A stretch of 64,000 nt of DNA from Nocardia suismassiliense (GCF_900269665.1 NZ_LT985361.1:5438163-5502162), one strand, 5' to 3'. Shown: positions 16,211 to 24,233, numbered from the stretch's first letter. A program made the numbers and translations. The notes: generated from the sequence alone by a model not told the origin.

Positions 16211-17575
16211 ATGTTCACCAAGGTACTGATCGCCAATCGGGGAGAGATCGCGGTGCGGGTCGCCCGAGCCTGTCGCGAGCTCGGCATCGCCACGGTCGCG
16301 GTGCATTCGACCGCGGATCGCGAATCATCGGTGGTTCGTCTCGCCGACGAGGCGGTCCAGATCGGGCCCGCTCCCCCGGGCCGCAGCTATCTCAATGCCG
16401 CCGCCGTGCTACAGGCGGCCGAGCAGACCGGCGCCGACGCGATCCATCCCGGCTACGGATTCCTGTCGGAGTCAGCGGATTTCGCCGAGGCCTGCGAGTC
16501 ACTCGGTATCACGTTGATCGGCCCGCCCGCGTCGGTGATGGACAAGCTCGGCGACAAGTCGTCCGCGCGGGCGCTGATGACGGACGTGGGAATTCCGTTG
16601 CTGCCGGGCAGTATCGAGCCGCTGGATCACGCGTCGGCCCGGAAGTTGGCCGCGCGCATCGGGTTCCCCGTCATCATCAAAGCGTCCGCCGGCGGCGGTG
16701 GGCGCGGCATGACCGTGGTGGAACACGGCGAGCACTTCGACGAGGCCTTCCATCGCACGCAGGCGGTCGCCCAGGCCTTGTTCGGGGACGGCCGCGTCTA
16801 CGTGGAGCGATATCTGCCGCACACCCGGCACGTGGAGGTGCAGGTGCTCTGCGACAGCTACGGCAACGGCGTGTACCTCGGCGAACGCGACTGCACCGTG
16901 CAGCGCAGACACCAGAAGCTCATCGAAGAAAGCCCGGCGCCCGAACTGCCGACCGGGTTGGCGGAGCGGATGGGCCGCGCCGCGGTGGACGGGGCGCTGG
17001 CCGCGGGTTATGTCGGCGCGGGCACCTTCGAATTCCTGCTCGCGCCCGACGGTAACTACTACTTCATGGAGGTCAACTGCCGGATCCAGGTCGAGCATCC
17101 GGTGACCGAGATGGTGACCGGCATCGATCTGGTCGCCGCCCAGCTCGACATCGCCGCGGGCGGCGTGCTCGGTCTGTCCCAAGCCGATGTGGTGCCCACC
17201 GGGTGCGCCATCGAATGCCGGATCAACGCCGAGGATCCCGCGCACGGGTTCGCCCCGGCGCCGGGCGCCATCACCGAATTCGTGCCGCCCGGTGGGCCTT
17301 TCGTGCGGGTCGATACGCACGTCTATCCGGGGTACGTGGTGCCGGCCAGTTACGACTCGCTGCTCGCCAAGTTGATCGTGTGGGCGCCGCACCGCGACGG
17401 CGCGATCGCCCGAATGCGGTGCGCGCTGGACGAATTCCGGATGTCGGGGCCACAGTTGCGCACCACGGCGGCGTTCCTCGCCGAGGTACTCGACCACGAG
17501 CGCTTCCGGTCGGCGACGCACACCACCGCGCTGGTCGACGAGATCCTCATGACGTCGTCCTCGGTCGGCGGGTGA
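16211..17575 (+). CDS. accC: Biotin carboxylase, AccC
   Basis: This 454-aa ATP-grasp enzyme has the size of stand-alone AccC (about 450 aa), not of the fused actinobacterial AccA (about 600 aa). It shows IANRGEIAVRV at the start, HPGYGFLSE, the glycine-rich ATP lid KASAGGGGRGM, ERDCTVQRRHQKLIEE, and EVNCRIQVEHPVTEMVTG with the catalytic Glu/Asn/Arg set. It carboxylates biotin on the carrier protein with bicarbonate and ATP. An AGGTAGGAA sits just before the ATG, and the stop overlaps the next gene. With the AccD-AccA fusion and the separate BCCP it forms a complete bacterial-type acetyl-CoA carboxylase. Confidence 0.95.
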   Translation: MFTKVLIANRGEIAVRVARACRELGIATVAVHSTADRESSVVRLADEAVQIGPAPPGRSYLNAAAVLQAAEQTGADAIHPGYGFLSESADFAEACESLGITLIGPPASVMDKLGDKSSARALMTDVGIPLLPGSIEPLDHASARKLAARIGFPVIIKASAGGGGRGMTVVEHGEHFDEAFHRTQAVAQALFGDGRVYVERYLPHTRHVEVQVLCDSYGNGVYLGERDCTVQRRHQKLIEESPAPELPTGLAERMGRAAVDGALAAGYVGAGTFEFLLAPDGNYYFMEVNCRIQVEHPVTEMVTGIDLVAAQLDIAAGGVLGLSQADVVPTGCAIECRINAEDPAHGFAPAPGAITEFVPPGGPFVRVDTHVYPGYVVPASYDSLLAKLIVWAPHRDGAIARMRCALDEFRMSGPQLRTTAAFLAEVLDHERFRSATHTTALVDEILMTSSSVGG

Positions 17576-17970
17576 GCGGGATGCGCGCGGCGGACCTCAT
17601 CGGCACCTGGTGGCTGGAGGCCTATTGCAGCATCGGCGAAGACGGCGGCGTGCACGAGGGGCCACTCGGCGCCGATCCGTGCGGCCTGCTCTTCTACGCC
17701 GCCGACGGTCACATGTCGGTGAGCATGATGCGCGCGCCGGGCACCGGCCCCGGCTTCATGGGGTATGCGGGCACCTGGGAGCTGTGCGGCAGGCAGGTGA
17801 TCCACCGGGTGCTGGTCAGCTCGCACGACTATCTGGTCGGGACCCGGCAACACCGCGACGCCGAGCTGGCCGACGATCGGCTGACCCTGCATGCGGTGGC
17901 GCCCGCGGCGTCCGGCCGGGCCGGGCGACGGTTGTTGCGGTGGCGACGAACGACGGGAGTGGGCCGGTGA
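17572..17970 (+). CDS. Lipocalin-like domain protein
   Basis: A small cytosolic protein of about 129-132 aa resembles the Lipocalin_5 family: LIGTWWLEAYCS at the start, then GLLFYAADGHMSVSMMR and YAGTWELCGRQVIHRVLVS. These beta-barrels occur beside aromatic polyketide genes, where related proteins have been proposed to assist cyclisation or carry hydrophobic intermediates, but no catalytic motif is visible. The GTG at 17572 overlaps the accC stop as GTGA; an ATG three codons later (17581) is equally possible. It also overlaps the next gene by GTGA. The role is inferred from the operon only. Confidence 0.7.
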   Translation: MSGMRAADLIGTWWLEAYCSIGEDGGVHEGPLGADPCGLLFYAADGHMSVSMMRAPGTGPGFMGYAGTWELCGRQVIHRVLVSSHDYLVGTRQHRDAELADDRLTLHAVAPAASGRAGRRLLRWRRTTGVGR

Positions 17971-18893
17971 CTTACGATTTCGACCCTGAGCTGGCGCCGT
18001 TCGTGCCGCAGCTACGACCGCTCGACTATTCGGATCCGGTGGCCGCGCGCGCCGCGCTGCGCGCGGTGATGGCTCGTCAGCCCGCCTACGAGGCCGCGTC
18101 GCGGGTGACGATCGTGGACCGGCCGATACCCGGCCCACCCGGCGCTGGACCGGTCACCGTGCGGATCTATCGTCCGGTCGATCGGCCGGAACCCCTGCCT
18201 GCCTTGATATTTCCGCACTGGGGTGGCTTCGTGACCGGGGATCTGGATACCGCGCAGACCTTCGCGTCGCGCATCGCCGATCAGGTCGGCGCGGTCGTGG
18301 TGTCCCCCGAGTACCGGCTCGCGCCGGAGCATCCCTTCCCGGCCGGCCTGCACGATTGTTACGCCGCCCTGGAATGGACCGCGGACCGGTCAGTGGAACT
18401 AGGGGTGGAACCACATCGGATCGGCGTCGGCGGCTTCAGTGCGGGCGGCGGGCTGGCCGCGGGGGTCGCGCTGCTCGCACGGGACCGGCACGGCCCCCGA
18501 ATCGCGTTCCTGTACCTGCTTTTTCCGCAGCTCGACGACCGCCTCGCCACCGTCTCCGCGCGGTCCTTCGTGGACACGCCGATGCTCGACCGCACCGCGC
18601 TCAGCCGGTGCTGGCGGCACTACCTGGGCGATGGCCCACCGTCGCCGTACGCGGCACCGGCGCGGGCCGTGGACCTTTCCGGATTGCCGCCCGCGTTCGT
18701 CGGGGTCTGCGAGTACGACCCGCTGCGCGACGAGGGAATTTCCTTCGCGCACCGCTTGATTCAGGCCGGCGTGAAAACCGAGATCGTGCACTATCTCGGC
18801 ACATTCCACGCGTCGATCGGACTCGCGCATGCCGCCGTGTCGCAACGCATGGTACGCGACCAGATCGCGGCATTACGGCACGGTTTGCGGTGA
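17967..18893 (+). CDS. Alpha/beta hydrolase, HSL/acetyl-hydrolase type with HWGG oxyanion variant
   Basis: This 308-aa hormone-sensitive-lipase-type hydrolase has nucleophile Ser in GGFSAGGGLA, acid Asp in CEYDPLRDEG and His in GTFHASIG. The usual HGGGF oxyanion motif reads PHWGGF here, an unusual substitution next to the active site. The GTG start follows CGGGAG and overlaps the lipocalin gene. As the last gene of the hydroxylase-carboxylase operon it may hydrolyse an ester or lactone made by the cluster BVMO, or release acyl intermediates. The substrate is unknown. Confidence 0.85.
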   Translation: MTYDFDPELAPFVPQLRPLDYSDPVAARAALRAVMARQPAYEAASRVTIVDRPIPGPPGAGPVTVRIYRPVDRPEPLPALIFPHWGGFVTGDLDTAQTFASRIADQVGAVVVSPEYRLAPEHPFPAGLHDCYAALEWTADRSVELGVEPHRIGVGGFSAGGGLAAGVALLARDRHGPRIAFLYLLFPQLDDRLATVSARSFVDTPMLDRTALSRCWRHYLGDGPPSPYAAPARAVDLSGLPPAFVGVCEYDPLRDEGISFAHRLIQAGVKTEIVHYLGTFHASIGLAHAAVSQRMVRDQIAALRHGLR

Positions 18894-19217
18894 CGAATCA
18901 GATAAACAGGACATGAGCCTTTCGGACGATAGGTATTATGTGACCGAACCGAAATGTGAAACTCAGGCTATCGTTGAGCACCCATAGGTGCCGACCACAG
19001 AAGTCTGGGCTTGGGGCGCGGAGAATAGTCGCGATAGCATTCGAGCGACACGATATGGGTTGAGTCGAGCGACATTTCCTCGTTGGCCCAGTGTCATTGG
19101 AGCCGCTGCGGCCGGGGCGCGGCGTACTCTTGGTTCGAACACATTCAACGGTCAGCTACGACCAGTGCGACGTTGACCGTCTTGACGCATGTCCGACACC
19201 CCGGGGGGGAATGGAAA
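18894..19217. promoter_or_regulatory. Intergenic region upstream of the SARP gene
   Basis: This 324-base non-coding stretch is clearly more AT-rich than its neighbours. It contains a perfect inverted repeat GCACC-CATA-GGTGC (18978-18991) and a 10-bp direct repeat TCGAGCGACA at 19041-19050 and 19065-19074. It must hold the SARP promoter. The direct repeat has a 24-bp period, so it does not fit the 11-bp SARP spacing and may bind another regulator. No gene is supported here. Confidence 0.5.
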
Positions 19218-19973
19218 ATGAGGTTCAAGCTGCTCGGCCAGTTCGAAATCGTCGCCGACGAAGGGCCGATCCTGTTGACACAATCGAAAATAAGCCAACT
19301 ACTCGGCTTGTTATTGATTCAGAACGGCGAGACGGTGAGCGTGGATTCCTTGATCGAGGAGCTCTGGGGCGAGGACATGCCCCGCAGCGCGCTCACCACC
19401 CTGCAAACCTACGTCTACCACGCCCGCAAGATGTTCGCGGCGCTGTCCGGCGGCAAGGACATCCTGGTCACCAGGCCGTCCGGGTACGCGATCGAGGTGG
19501 CCGACGAGTCGGTCGACGTGCGGGCGTACATCGCGCACGTCGACAAGGCCACCAAAGCGTACGCACTCGGCGACCTGGAATCGGTGATCGATCATTTGGA
19601 CATCACCCGCAAATTATGGCGCGGGCCGTTCTTGGTCGGCATTCCGAAAGGCCAGGTACTCGACGCCTACGTCACCTATCTGAAAGAAGTCCGACTCACG
19701 GCGCTCGAACTCGACATCGAAATCAAGCAGCGCACAGGTAATTACCGAGGGCTGATTCCGCAACTTCGGTTACTGGTGGCGGAGAATCCGCTCAACGAAA
19801 ATCTGCACGCGCAATTGATAAAGGTGCTGCACAAATGTGGCCGCCGGGCGGAGGCGCTGGCGGCGTATCGCGATCTGTGGCAAGTACTCGATGCGGAATT
19901 GGGCGTGCGGCCGACCTCGGAGCTCCAGTCGATCCAGCAGGAACTGCTGACCGAGGACCGGGTGGCTTATTAG
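19218..19973 (+). CDS. SARP-family pathway activator
   Basis: This 251-aa protein has the exact build of small Streptomyces antibiotic regulatory proteins such as ActII-ORF4. An OmpR-type winged helix comes first (MRFKLLGQFEI, ELWGEDMPRSALTTLQTYVYHARK, VTRPSGYAIEV), then the bacterial transcriptional activation domain (LWRGPFL, NLHAQLIKVLHKCGRRAEALAAYRDLW, ELGVRPTSELQ). SARPs bind 11-bp direct repeats and recruit RNA polymerase to biosynthetic promoters; such repeats lie before the KS operon, the oxidase gene and the BVMO/hydroxylase pair. It has its own AT-rich promoter region and ends at a strong terminator. It is the likely master switch. Confidence 0.94.
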   Translation: MRFKLLGQFEIVADEGPILLTQSKISQLLGLLLIQNGETVSVDSLIEELWGEDMPRSALTTLQTYVYHARKMFAALSGGKDILVTRPSGYAIEVADESVDVRAYIAHVDKATKAYALGDLESVIDHLDITRKLWRGPFLVGIPKGQVLDAYVTYLKEVRLTALELDIEIKQRTGNYRGLIPQLRLLVAENPLNENLHAQLIKVLHKCGRRAEALAAYRDLWQVLDAELGVRPTSELQSIQQELLTEDRVAY

Positions 19974-19978
19974 CAGCG

Positions 19979-20009
19979 ATCCCGCCGGGCCGTTACCGCC
20001 CGGCGGGAT
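19979..20009. terminator. Bidirectional terminator between SARP and HxlR genes
   Basis: ATCCCGCCGGGC and GCCCGGCGGGAT form a perfect 12-bp stem with a 7-base loop, placed between two convergent gene ends (the HxlR stop lies within it). Confidence 0.75.
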
Positions 20010-20379
20010 GCTCGGCCATCGCGGAGCGCACCGCATCACCGTGGCGGTGCGCCCACGCCCCCAATGCGAAAATGGGAAGCAGCAGGTCTTTTCCTGCCTC
20101 GGTGAGCTGATATTCGACGCGCGGCGGGGCTTCCGGATAACGCCGGCGTTCGACCAAGGCCATGTGTTCCATCCGCCGCAGCGTCTGGGTGAGCATCTTC
20201 TGACTGATGCCGCCGATGCTGCGGCGCAACTGACCCGTGCGCATCGGCCCGTCGCGCAGCGCGTACGCCGTGACCGTCAGCCAGGAGTTGCCGAACAGGG
20301 GGCCCACCAGCCGCGGCGGACAACGGCCCGCGACAGCGTCCGGGGACGAGGTGTACCGGGAATCGGCTGGCGTCGTCAT
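19993..20379 (-). CDS. HxlR-family transcriptional regulator
   Basis: This 128-aa winged-helix protein has the HxlR pattern: LFGNSWLTVTAYALRDGPMRTGQLRRSIGGISQKMLTQ-type recognition helices, then LRRMEHMALVERRRYPEAPPRVEYQLTEAGKDLL. HxlR proteins are dimeric regulators of metabolic or redox genes, usually acting on the divergent neighbour. Here that neighbour is the cyclase gene, across a region with a long nested hairpin. No conserved regulatory cysteine is evident apart from Cys20. It converges with the SARP gene. It probably controls the cyclase transcript. Confidence 0.88.
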   Translation of the reverse strand: MTTPADSRYTSSPDAVAGRCPPRLVGPLFGNSWLTVTAYALRDGPMRTGQLRRSIGGISQKMLTQTLRRMEHMALVERRRYPEAPPRVEYQLTEAGKDLLLPIFALGAWAHRHGDAVRSAMAEHPAGR

Positions 20380-20471
20380 GAATCTCAGCCTGCCAAGTCG
20401 TTAGGCACCCGTTGGTGCGTATCGGCGGGACTACCGTCGGCGTTCGGTGCGGCAGGATCGATGGCACCTCG

Positions 20472-20546
20472 ACCGGCCGACCACCGCGGCGCTGCGTACG
20501 GAGCGTTCCGTACGCAGCGCGTGAGGGGTTGTGGTGGTCGGCCGGT
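20472..20546. repeat. Nested long inverted repeat (75 nt) before the cyclase gene
   Basis: An inner perfect 14-bp inverted repeat (20489-20502 with 20507-20520, loop GCGT) sits inside an outer perfect 14-bp repeat (20472-20485 with 20533-20546), with unpaired links of 3 and 12 bases. As RNA it would fold into a very stable composite hairpin. It lies between the divergent HxlR and cyclase genes, ending 92 bases before the cyclase start. It could be an operator, an attenuator or a small mobile-repeat remnant; no U-tract follows. Confidence 0.7.
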
Positions 20547-20638
20547 GCCTGCCGCGCCGCCTCAACTCGGGTACGAGTGAACTTCGAGCCCGCCCGCGCA
20601 CGATCGAGCGTGACAGCACTCGACCAGCGGAGGCTCGC

Positions 20639-21481
20639 TTGATAATCCACACAATCATCTACCGTTTCGCGAACTCGGTCAGCGAACAGGACCGCGACCA
20701 GTTCTTCACCGGACTACGCGCGCTCGCCGAAAGTTCGGACCTCATCGAACAATTCGGCCACGGCCCGCACATTCGGCTGCCCGTCGACGACGGCGCCCAG
20801 GGCGTCACCGCCGACGCCATCGCGCAGTTCTCCTGCCGGACCATCGCGGACCTGCGGACCTTCTCCGAACTGCCGCACGTCCACGGCTTCATCTCCCAGT
20901 GGCGCTCGAAGATCACCTACGACGCCGCCTACGCCAACCACGAGGATCTCCTCGCCCGCCGCACACCGACGAACGGAGCCACCATGCACCACACCGAACA
21001 CACAGTCACCGTCGAGGCACCGGTCGACGTCGTCTGGGGCGTCCTGGCCGATGTCGAGGGATACGCCAAGATCTTCCCGCCGACCCAGCAGGTCACCATC
21101 CTCGAGGAGTCGCCGACGCACCAGATCGCCCGGCTCGTGGTCGAGGTGAGCGGGGCGAACCAGTCGTGGGTCTCCCGGCGCGACCTCGACGCCGACCGGC
21201 ACGTCATCGCCTACCAGCAGCTGGAGAAGGCGCCGTTGATGGGGCATATGGGCGGTGAGTGGCGGGCGCTGCCGCTGGACGACGACCGCACCCAACTGGT
21301 GCTGACCCACGACTTCGTGGCGCGCGAACCCGTCGACGGCAAGGTCGCCGGGAAGTACACCTACGCCGAGGCCGACGAGATGCTGCAGGCCGCGGTCGAG
21401 CGCAACAGCGTCGCCGATCTGGCCGCGGTCAAGATGGAGGCGGAGCGAATCACCGCGGAATTGGCCGGGACCGCAGCATGA
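20639..21481 (+). CDS. Two-domain polyketide cyclase: Dabb-like barrel fused to TcmN/WhiE-type aromatase
   Basis: This 280-aa protein has two parts. Residues 1-110 resemble a dimeric alpha/beta barrel (Dabb) domain (LIIHTIIYRF, LRTFSELPHVHGFIS). Residues 116-280 are a START/SRPBCC domain like TcmN and WhiE-ORFVI aromatase/cyclases: VTVEAPVDVVWGVLADVEGYAKIFPPTQQV and VSRRDLDADRHVIAYQQ. The SRPBCC part should fold the first rings of the poly-beta-ketone. The TTG at 20639 follows GGAGG and begins exactly at the Dabb domain. Met116 (ATG 20984, after ACGGAG) could also start a free aromatase. No stop separates the parts. The gene overlaps the next cyclase gene by ATGA. Confidence 0.85.
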   Translation: MIIHTIIYRFANSVSEQDRDQFFTGLRALAESSDLIEQFGHGPHIRLPVDDGAQGVTADAIAQFSCRTIADLRTFSELPHVHGFISQWRSKITYDAAYANHEDLLARRTPTNGATMHHTEHTVTVEAPVDVVWGVLADVEGYAKIFPPTQQVTILEESPTHQIARLVVEVSGANQSWVSRRDLDADRHVIAYQQLEKAPLMGHMGGEWRALPLDDDRTQLVLTHDFVAREPVDGKVAGKYTYAEADEMLQAAVERNSVADLAAVKMEAERITAELAGTAA

Positions 21482-22227
21482 CTCGCCTGATCGATCTGAG
21501 CGTGGTGCTCCGGGACGCGCCGAGCGAGGCGACGCCGGTGAAGATCGATCTGCTCGATCATCGCAGCGGTGCGACCGTGCTCGGCCTTGCGCCCGAGGAC
21601 TTTCCGGACGGGACGGCGATCTCCAACGAGACGGTCACGCTGACCACGCACACCGGAACCCACATGGACGCACCGCTGCACTACGGTCCGCTCTGTGCGG
21701 GGCAGCCGGCCCGCAGCATCGATCAGGTGCCGCTCGAGTGGTGCTACGGTCCCGGCGTTCGCCTGGACCTGCGGGCCGTGCCGGCGGGCGACGCGATCAC
21801 CCCGGCGGATCTGGCCGGTGCGCTCGACAGCATCGACCACCAGCTGACCCCCGGTGAGATCGTGCTGCTGTGGACCGGTGCCGACCGGTTCTGGGGTACG
21901 GCGGCCTACCTGGACCGCTATCCGGGCCTCAGCGGTGAAGGCACGCAATTCCTTGTGGAGCAAGGGATTCGGGTGATCGGCATCGACGCGTGGGGTCTCG
22001 ACCGGCCGATGCGGCAGATGATCGACGAGTACCGCCGTAGCCGCGATCCCCGCGCGCTGTGGCCCGCCCACATCTACGGGCGGCAACGCGAATACCTGCA
22101 ACTGGAGAAGCTGGCGCATCTCGAAGAACTGCCCACCGCTACCGGGTTCACCATCGCGTGTTTCCCGATACCGGTGGGCGGGGCAGGCGCGGGCTGGACT
22201 CGCGTCGTCGCCATCGTGCCTGCCTGA
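21478..22227 (+). CDS. Metal-dependent cyclase family protein (PF04199)
   Basis: This 249-aa protein belongs to the putative cyclase/kynurenine-formamidase-like family, identified by the metal-binding motif HTGTHMDAPLHYG and the later GIDAWGLDRP and PAHIYGRQREYLQLEKLAHLEELP stretches. Members in aromatic polyketide clusters (for example OxyN and MtmX types) take part in late ring closure. It is translationally coupled to the Dabb-SRPBCC cyclase by ATGA, which supports a cyclisation role. Formamidase-type hydrolysis is the alternative. It ends at a hairpin shared with the convergent biotin-carrier gene. Confidence 0.85.
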   Translation: MTRLIDLSVVLRDAPSEATPVKIDLLDHRSGATVLGLAPEDFPDGTAISNETVTLTTHTGTHMDAPLHYGPLCAGQPARSIDQVPLEWCYGPGVRLDLRAVPAGDAITPADLAGALDSIDHQLTPGEIVLLWTGADRFWGTAAYLDRYPGLSGEGTQFLVEQGIRVIGIDAWGLDRPMRQMIDEYRRSRDPRALWPAHIYGRQREYLQLEKLAHLEELPTATGFTIACFPIPVGGAGAGWTRVVAIVPA

Positions 22228-22243
22228 GCTCCTCCGCGGCCAG

Positions 22244-22266
22244 CGCCTGAACGAAGTGTTCAGGCG
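22244..22266. terminator. Hairpin between convergent cyclase and BCCP genes
   Basis: CGCCTGAAC and GTTCAGGCG form a perfect 9-bp stem with a 5-base loop at the junction of two convergent 3' ends. Confidence 0.6.
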
Positions 22267-22817
22267 GTGGCCGCATCCGGTTCGATGGCGAACAACGGCT
22301 CGTCGAACTCGACCGGGCCACCCTCCGGGCCCAGCACCTCCGCCACCCGTCCGGCGACTCCGGCGGGCACCGGGATCATCAGCTTCATGACTTCGACGAT
22401 CGCCACCTGGGTGTTCGGCTCGACGTGGTCGCCGACGGCGACGAACGGCGCGGCGCCAGGTTTGGGAGCCCGGTAGAACACACCGACGGAAGGAGCGCGC
22501 ACGACATGACGCGCGTCCACCGCCACCGCTCCCCCGTCCTCGACGGAGTTCGAAACATGCTGGTGCGCAACGACGCCCAAGTCAGGCGCGGCGGCTTGCG
22601 CCCACTCGGCCTCGACCGTGACCTCCCCCGCGCGGATGCGCAGCACGCTCGGCGGGACACCGAAGTCCGCTTGCAGGCGCAGCGCGTTGGCGCGCACATG
22701 ATCGAGCAGGTCGTTCAGTTGCGCCACCTCGGCGGCGTCGGGTGGTCCGGCACGACCGTTGTCGACCGCGGCCGCGGGCCTGACGTTGTCGGACGCTGCT
22801 GTCATCGCTGTATCCAT
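22260..22817 (-). CDS. accB: Biotin carboxyl carrier protein, AccB-type
   Basis: This 185-aa protein has an Ala/Pro-rich N-terminal region and a C-terminal biotinyl domain. The biotin site is the lysine of VEVMKLMIPV, a variant of the usual EAMKMMN. Hydrophobic beta strands such as VVRAPSVGVFYRAPKPG match the AccB barrel. It carries carboxybiotin between AccC (16211-17575) and the AccD-AccA fusion. Although 5 kb away and on the other strand, it is the only BCCP in the window and completes the enzyme. The start is uncertain: GAGGA directly abuts the first ATG, and a second ATG lies four codons in. Confidence 0.9.
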   Translation of the reverse strand: MDTAMTAASDNVRPAAAVDNGRAGPPDAAEVAQLNDLLDHVRANALRLQADFGVPPSVLRIRAGEVTVEAEWAQAAAPDLGVVAHQHVSNSVEDGGAVAVDARHVVRAPSVGVFYRAPKPGAAPFVAVGDHVEPNTQVAIVEVMKLMIPVPAGVAGRVAEVLGPEGGPVEFDEPLFAIEPDAATA

Positions 22818-22841
22818 TCCTCGTGGGTAGACCGTACGAGG

Positions 22842-24026
22842 TCAGGATCGGCGGTGCTGCTCGTATCGCGGTCGAGTGAGCCTGGAAACCTCGGCGCCGG
22901 CCTTGGCGAAACAGCTCGGGTCCGGCTCGGGTGCGGTCGGACCCACCTCGGTGAGGACAACGGTGTTGCCGCCCAGTCGCTTCGCTCGATACATCGCCGC
23001 ATCGGCGGCGCGCAGGACCTGCGGATGCGGCGGCAGCTCGCCGGTCCGGGACGCCGTGAACAGTGCGGCGCCGACGCTGGCGGTGATGGTGATCGGCAGG
23101 CCGGGCATCGTCGCGATCGCGTCACGCAGCCGCTCGGCGACCACGGCGGCCGGCACGTCGCGCACCCAGCCGACCACCGCGAACTCCTCGCCGCCGGTAC
23201 GCGCGATGAGGGCATCGGAGTCGGCCGCCGATCGCAGCCGATCCGCGGTCCGCTGCAAGACCTCGTCGCCGAACGGGTGGCCGAACGTATCGTTCACGGC
23301 TTTGAACCGGTCCAGGTCCAGCGCGATCGCGTAACCCGTTGGGCGCCCGGCCCATCCGGTGCGTTCCGACCAGTGCGAGTCGAGACCGCGCCGGTTCAGC
23401 AGTCTGGTGAGCGGATCGGACAGCGCGTCCATCCGCAGCAGCCAGTGCGAGAGCTGCACGGTCGGCAGGACCACACCGATCACCGCAAGATTGGCCACCA
23501 CGACCGCGATGCCGAGCGCGATATCGCCGCGCCATCGTCCGGTGCCGAGCACCATCGTGGCCGACAGCACCAGGATCGACAGCAGCGACCAGCCCAAACT
23601 CAGGGCCAGGATCCGCGGACTGTGGAAGACCGCCACGTAGGTGCCGGTCGCGACCAGCATGATGGTGCCGAGGGCGCCCAGGACACGATCCTGGACGAGC
23701 ATGCTGTCGACGGTGGTGATGACGTCGATGGCGGCGATCCAGGCCAGCGATTCGGCCTCGCGCGGCCACGGCAGCGTCCACCAGCGCACCGCCCACAAGC
23801 CGCCGATTACGGCGGACAGCATGGTCACCGCGGTACCGGCCCTGCCGTGCACACCGGCGGGCGAGATGGCCATCAGCGTGGCGTTCACCAGCATCAGCAG
23901 GCCACCCGCGCCGATCACGACCTTGATCCGGCCGAGCACGGAATGGTATTCGAGAAAATCGACCACCCAGCGGTAATCGACCCGGTATTGCCACCGGGAC
24001 CGAAATGACAAGCGGTTGTTGGTCAT
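22842..24026 (-). CDS. Membrane-bound diguanylate cyclase (GGDEF)
   Basis: This 394-aa protein has about six hydrophobic segments in residues 30-205 followed by a GGDEF domain (DPLTRLLNRRG, ALDLDRFKAVNDTFGHPFGDEVL). The catalytic loop reads TGGEEF, an active variant, so it can make cyclic di-GMP from two GTP. No I-site RxxD pattern is obvious just before the catalytic loop. No EAL domain is present. The start follows no strong Shine-Dalgarno. It stands 24 bases upstream of accB on the same strand and could be transcribed with it, but a functional link to the polyketide cluster is not evident. Confidence 0.9.
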   Translation of the reverse strand: MTNNRLSFRSRWQYRVDYRWVVDFLEYHSVLGRIKVVIGAGGLLMLVNATLMAISPAGVHGRAGTAVTMLSAVIGGLWAVRWWTLPWPREAESLAWIAAIDVITTVDSMLVQDRVLGALGTIMLVATGTYVAVFHSPRILALSLGWSLLSILVLSATMVLGTGRWRGDIALGIAVVVANLAVIGVVLPTVQLSHWLLRMDALSDPLTRLLNRRGLDSHWSERTGWAGRPTGYAIALDLDRFKAVNDTFGHPFGDEVLQRTADRLRSAADSDALIARTGGEEFAVVGWVRDVPAAVVAERLRDAIATMPGLPITITASVGAALFTASRTGELPPHPQVLRAADAAMYRAKRLGGNTVVLTEVGPTAPEPDPSCFAKAGAEVSRLTRPRYEQHRRS

Positions 24027-24184
24027 CGCGATACCGCCCTTACTTCGGCGGTGAGATCATGACCGGAATTCGACTACCGGCCAGCGATCGCCCGCGTGGC
24101 GCAAGCATGGCCAGCACAAGCTATCAGTTTTACATTCGAAAGAATCTGTCCAGTTACCAACGTCACCGTTCCCTGAGCACGCAG

Positions 24185-24226
24185 CCGCGCGCCGACCCGG
24201 TCACCAAGGACCAGGTCGGCGCGCGG
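24185..24226. terminator. Terminator hairpin after the carboxypeptidase gene
   Basis: CCGCGCGCCGACC and GGTCGGCGCGCGG form a perfect 13-bp stem with a 16-base loop, just beyond the leftward carboxypeptidase stop. Confidence 0.7.
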
Positions 24227-24233
24227 AATGGAA

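Noticed and set aside
19041..19074. 10-bp direct repeat upstream of the SARP gene considered as SARP autoregulation
   Set aside because: The 24-bp period is out of helical phase with known SARP sites; it is recorded only as an unexplained repeat.
20584..20624. Three TCGA-type motifs upstream of the cyclase considered as SARP boxes
   Set aside because: Their starts (20584, 20604, 20620) are 20 and 16 bp apart, not 11 or 22, so they do not fit SARP spacing.
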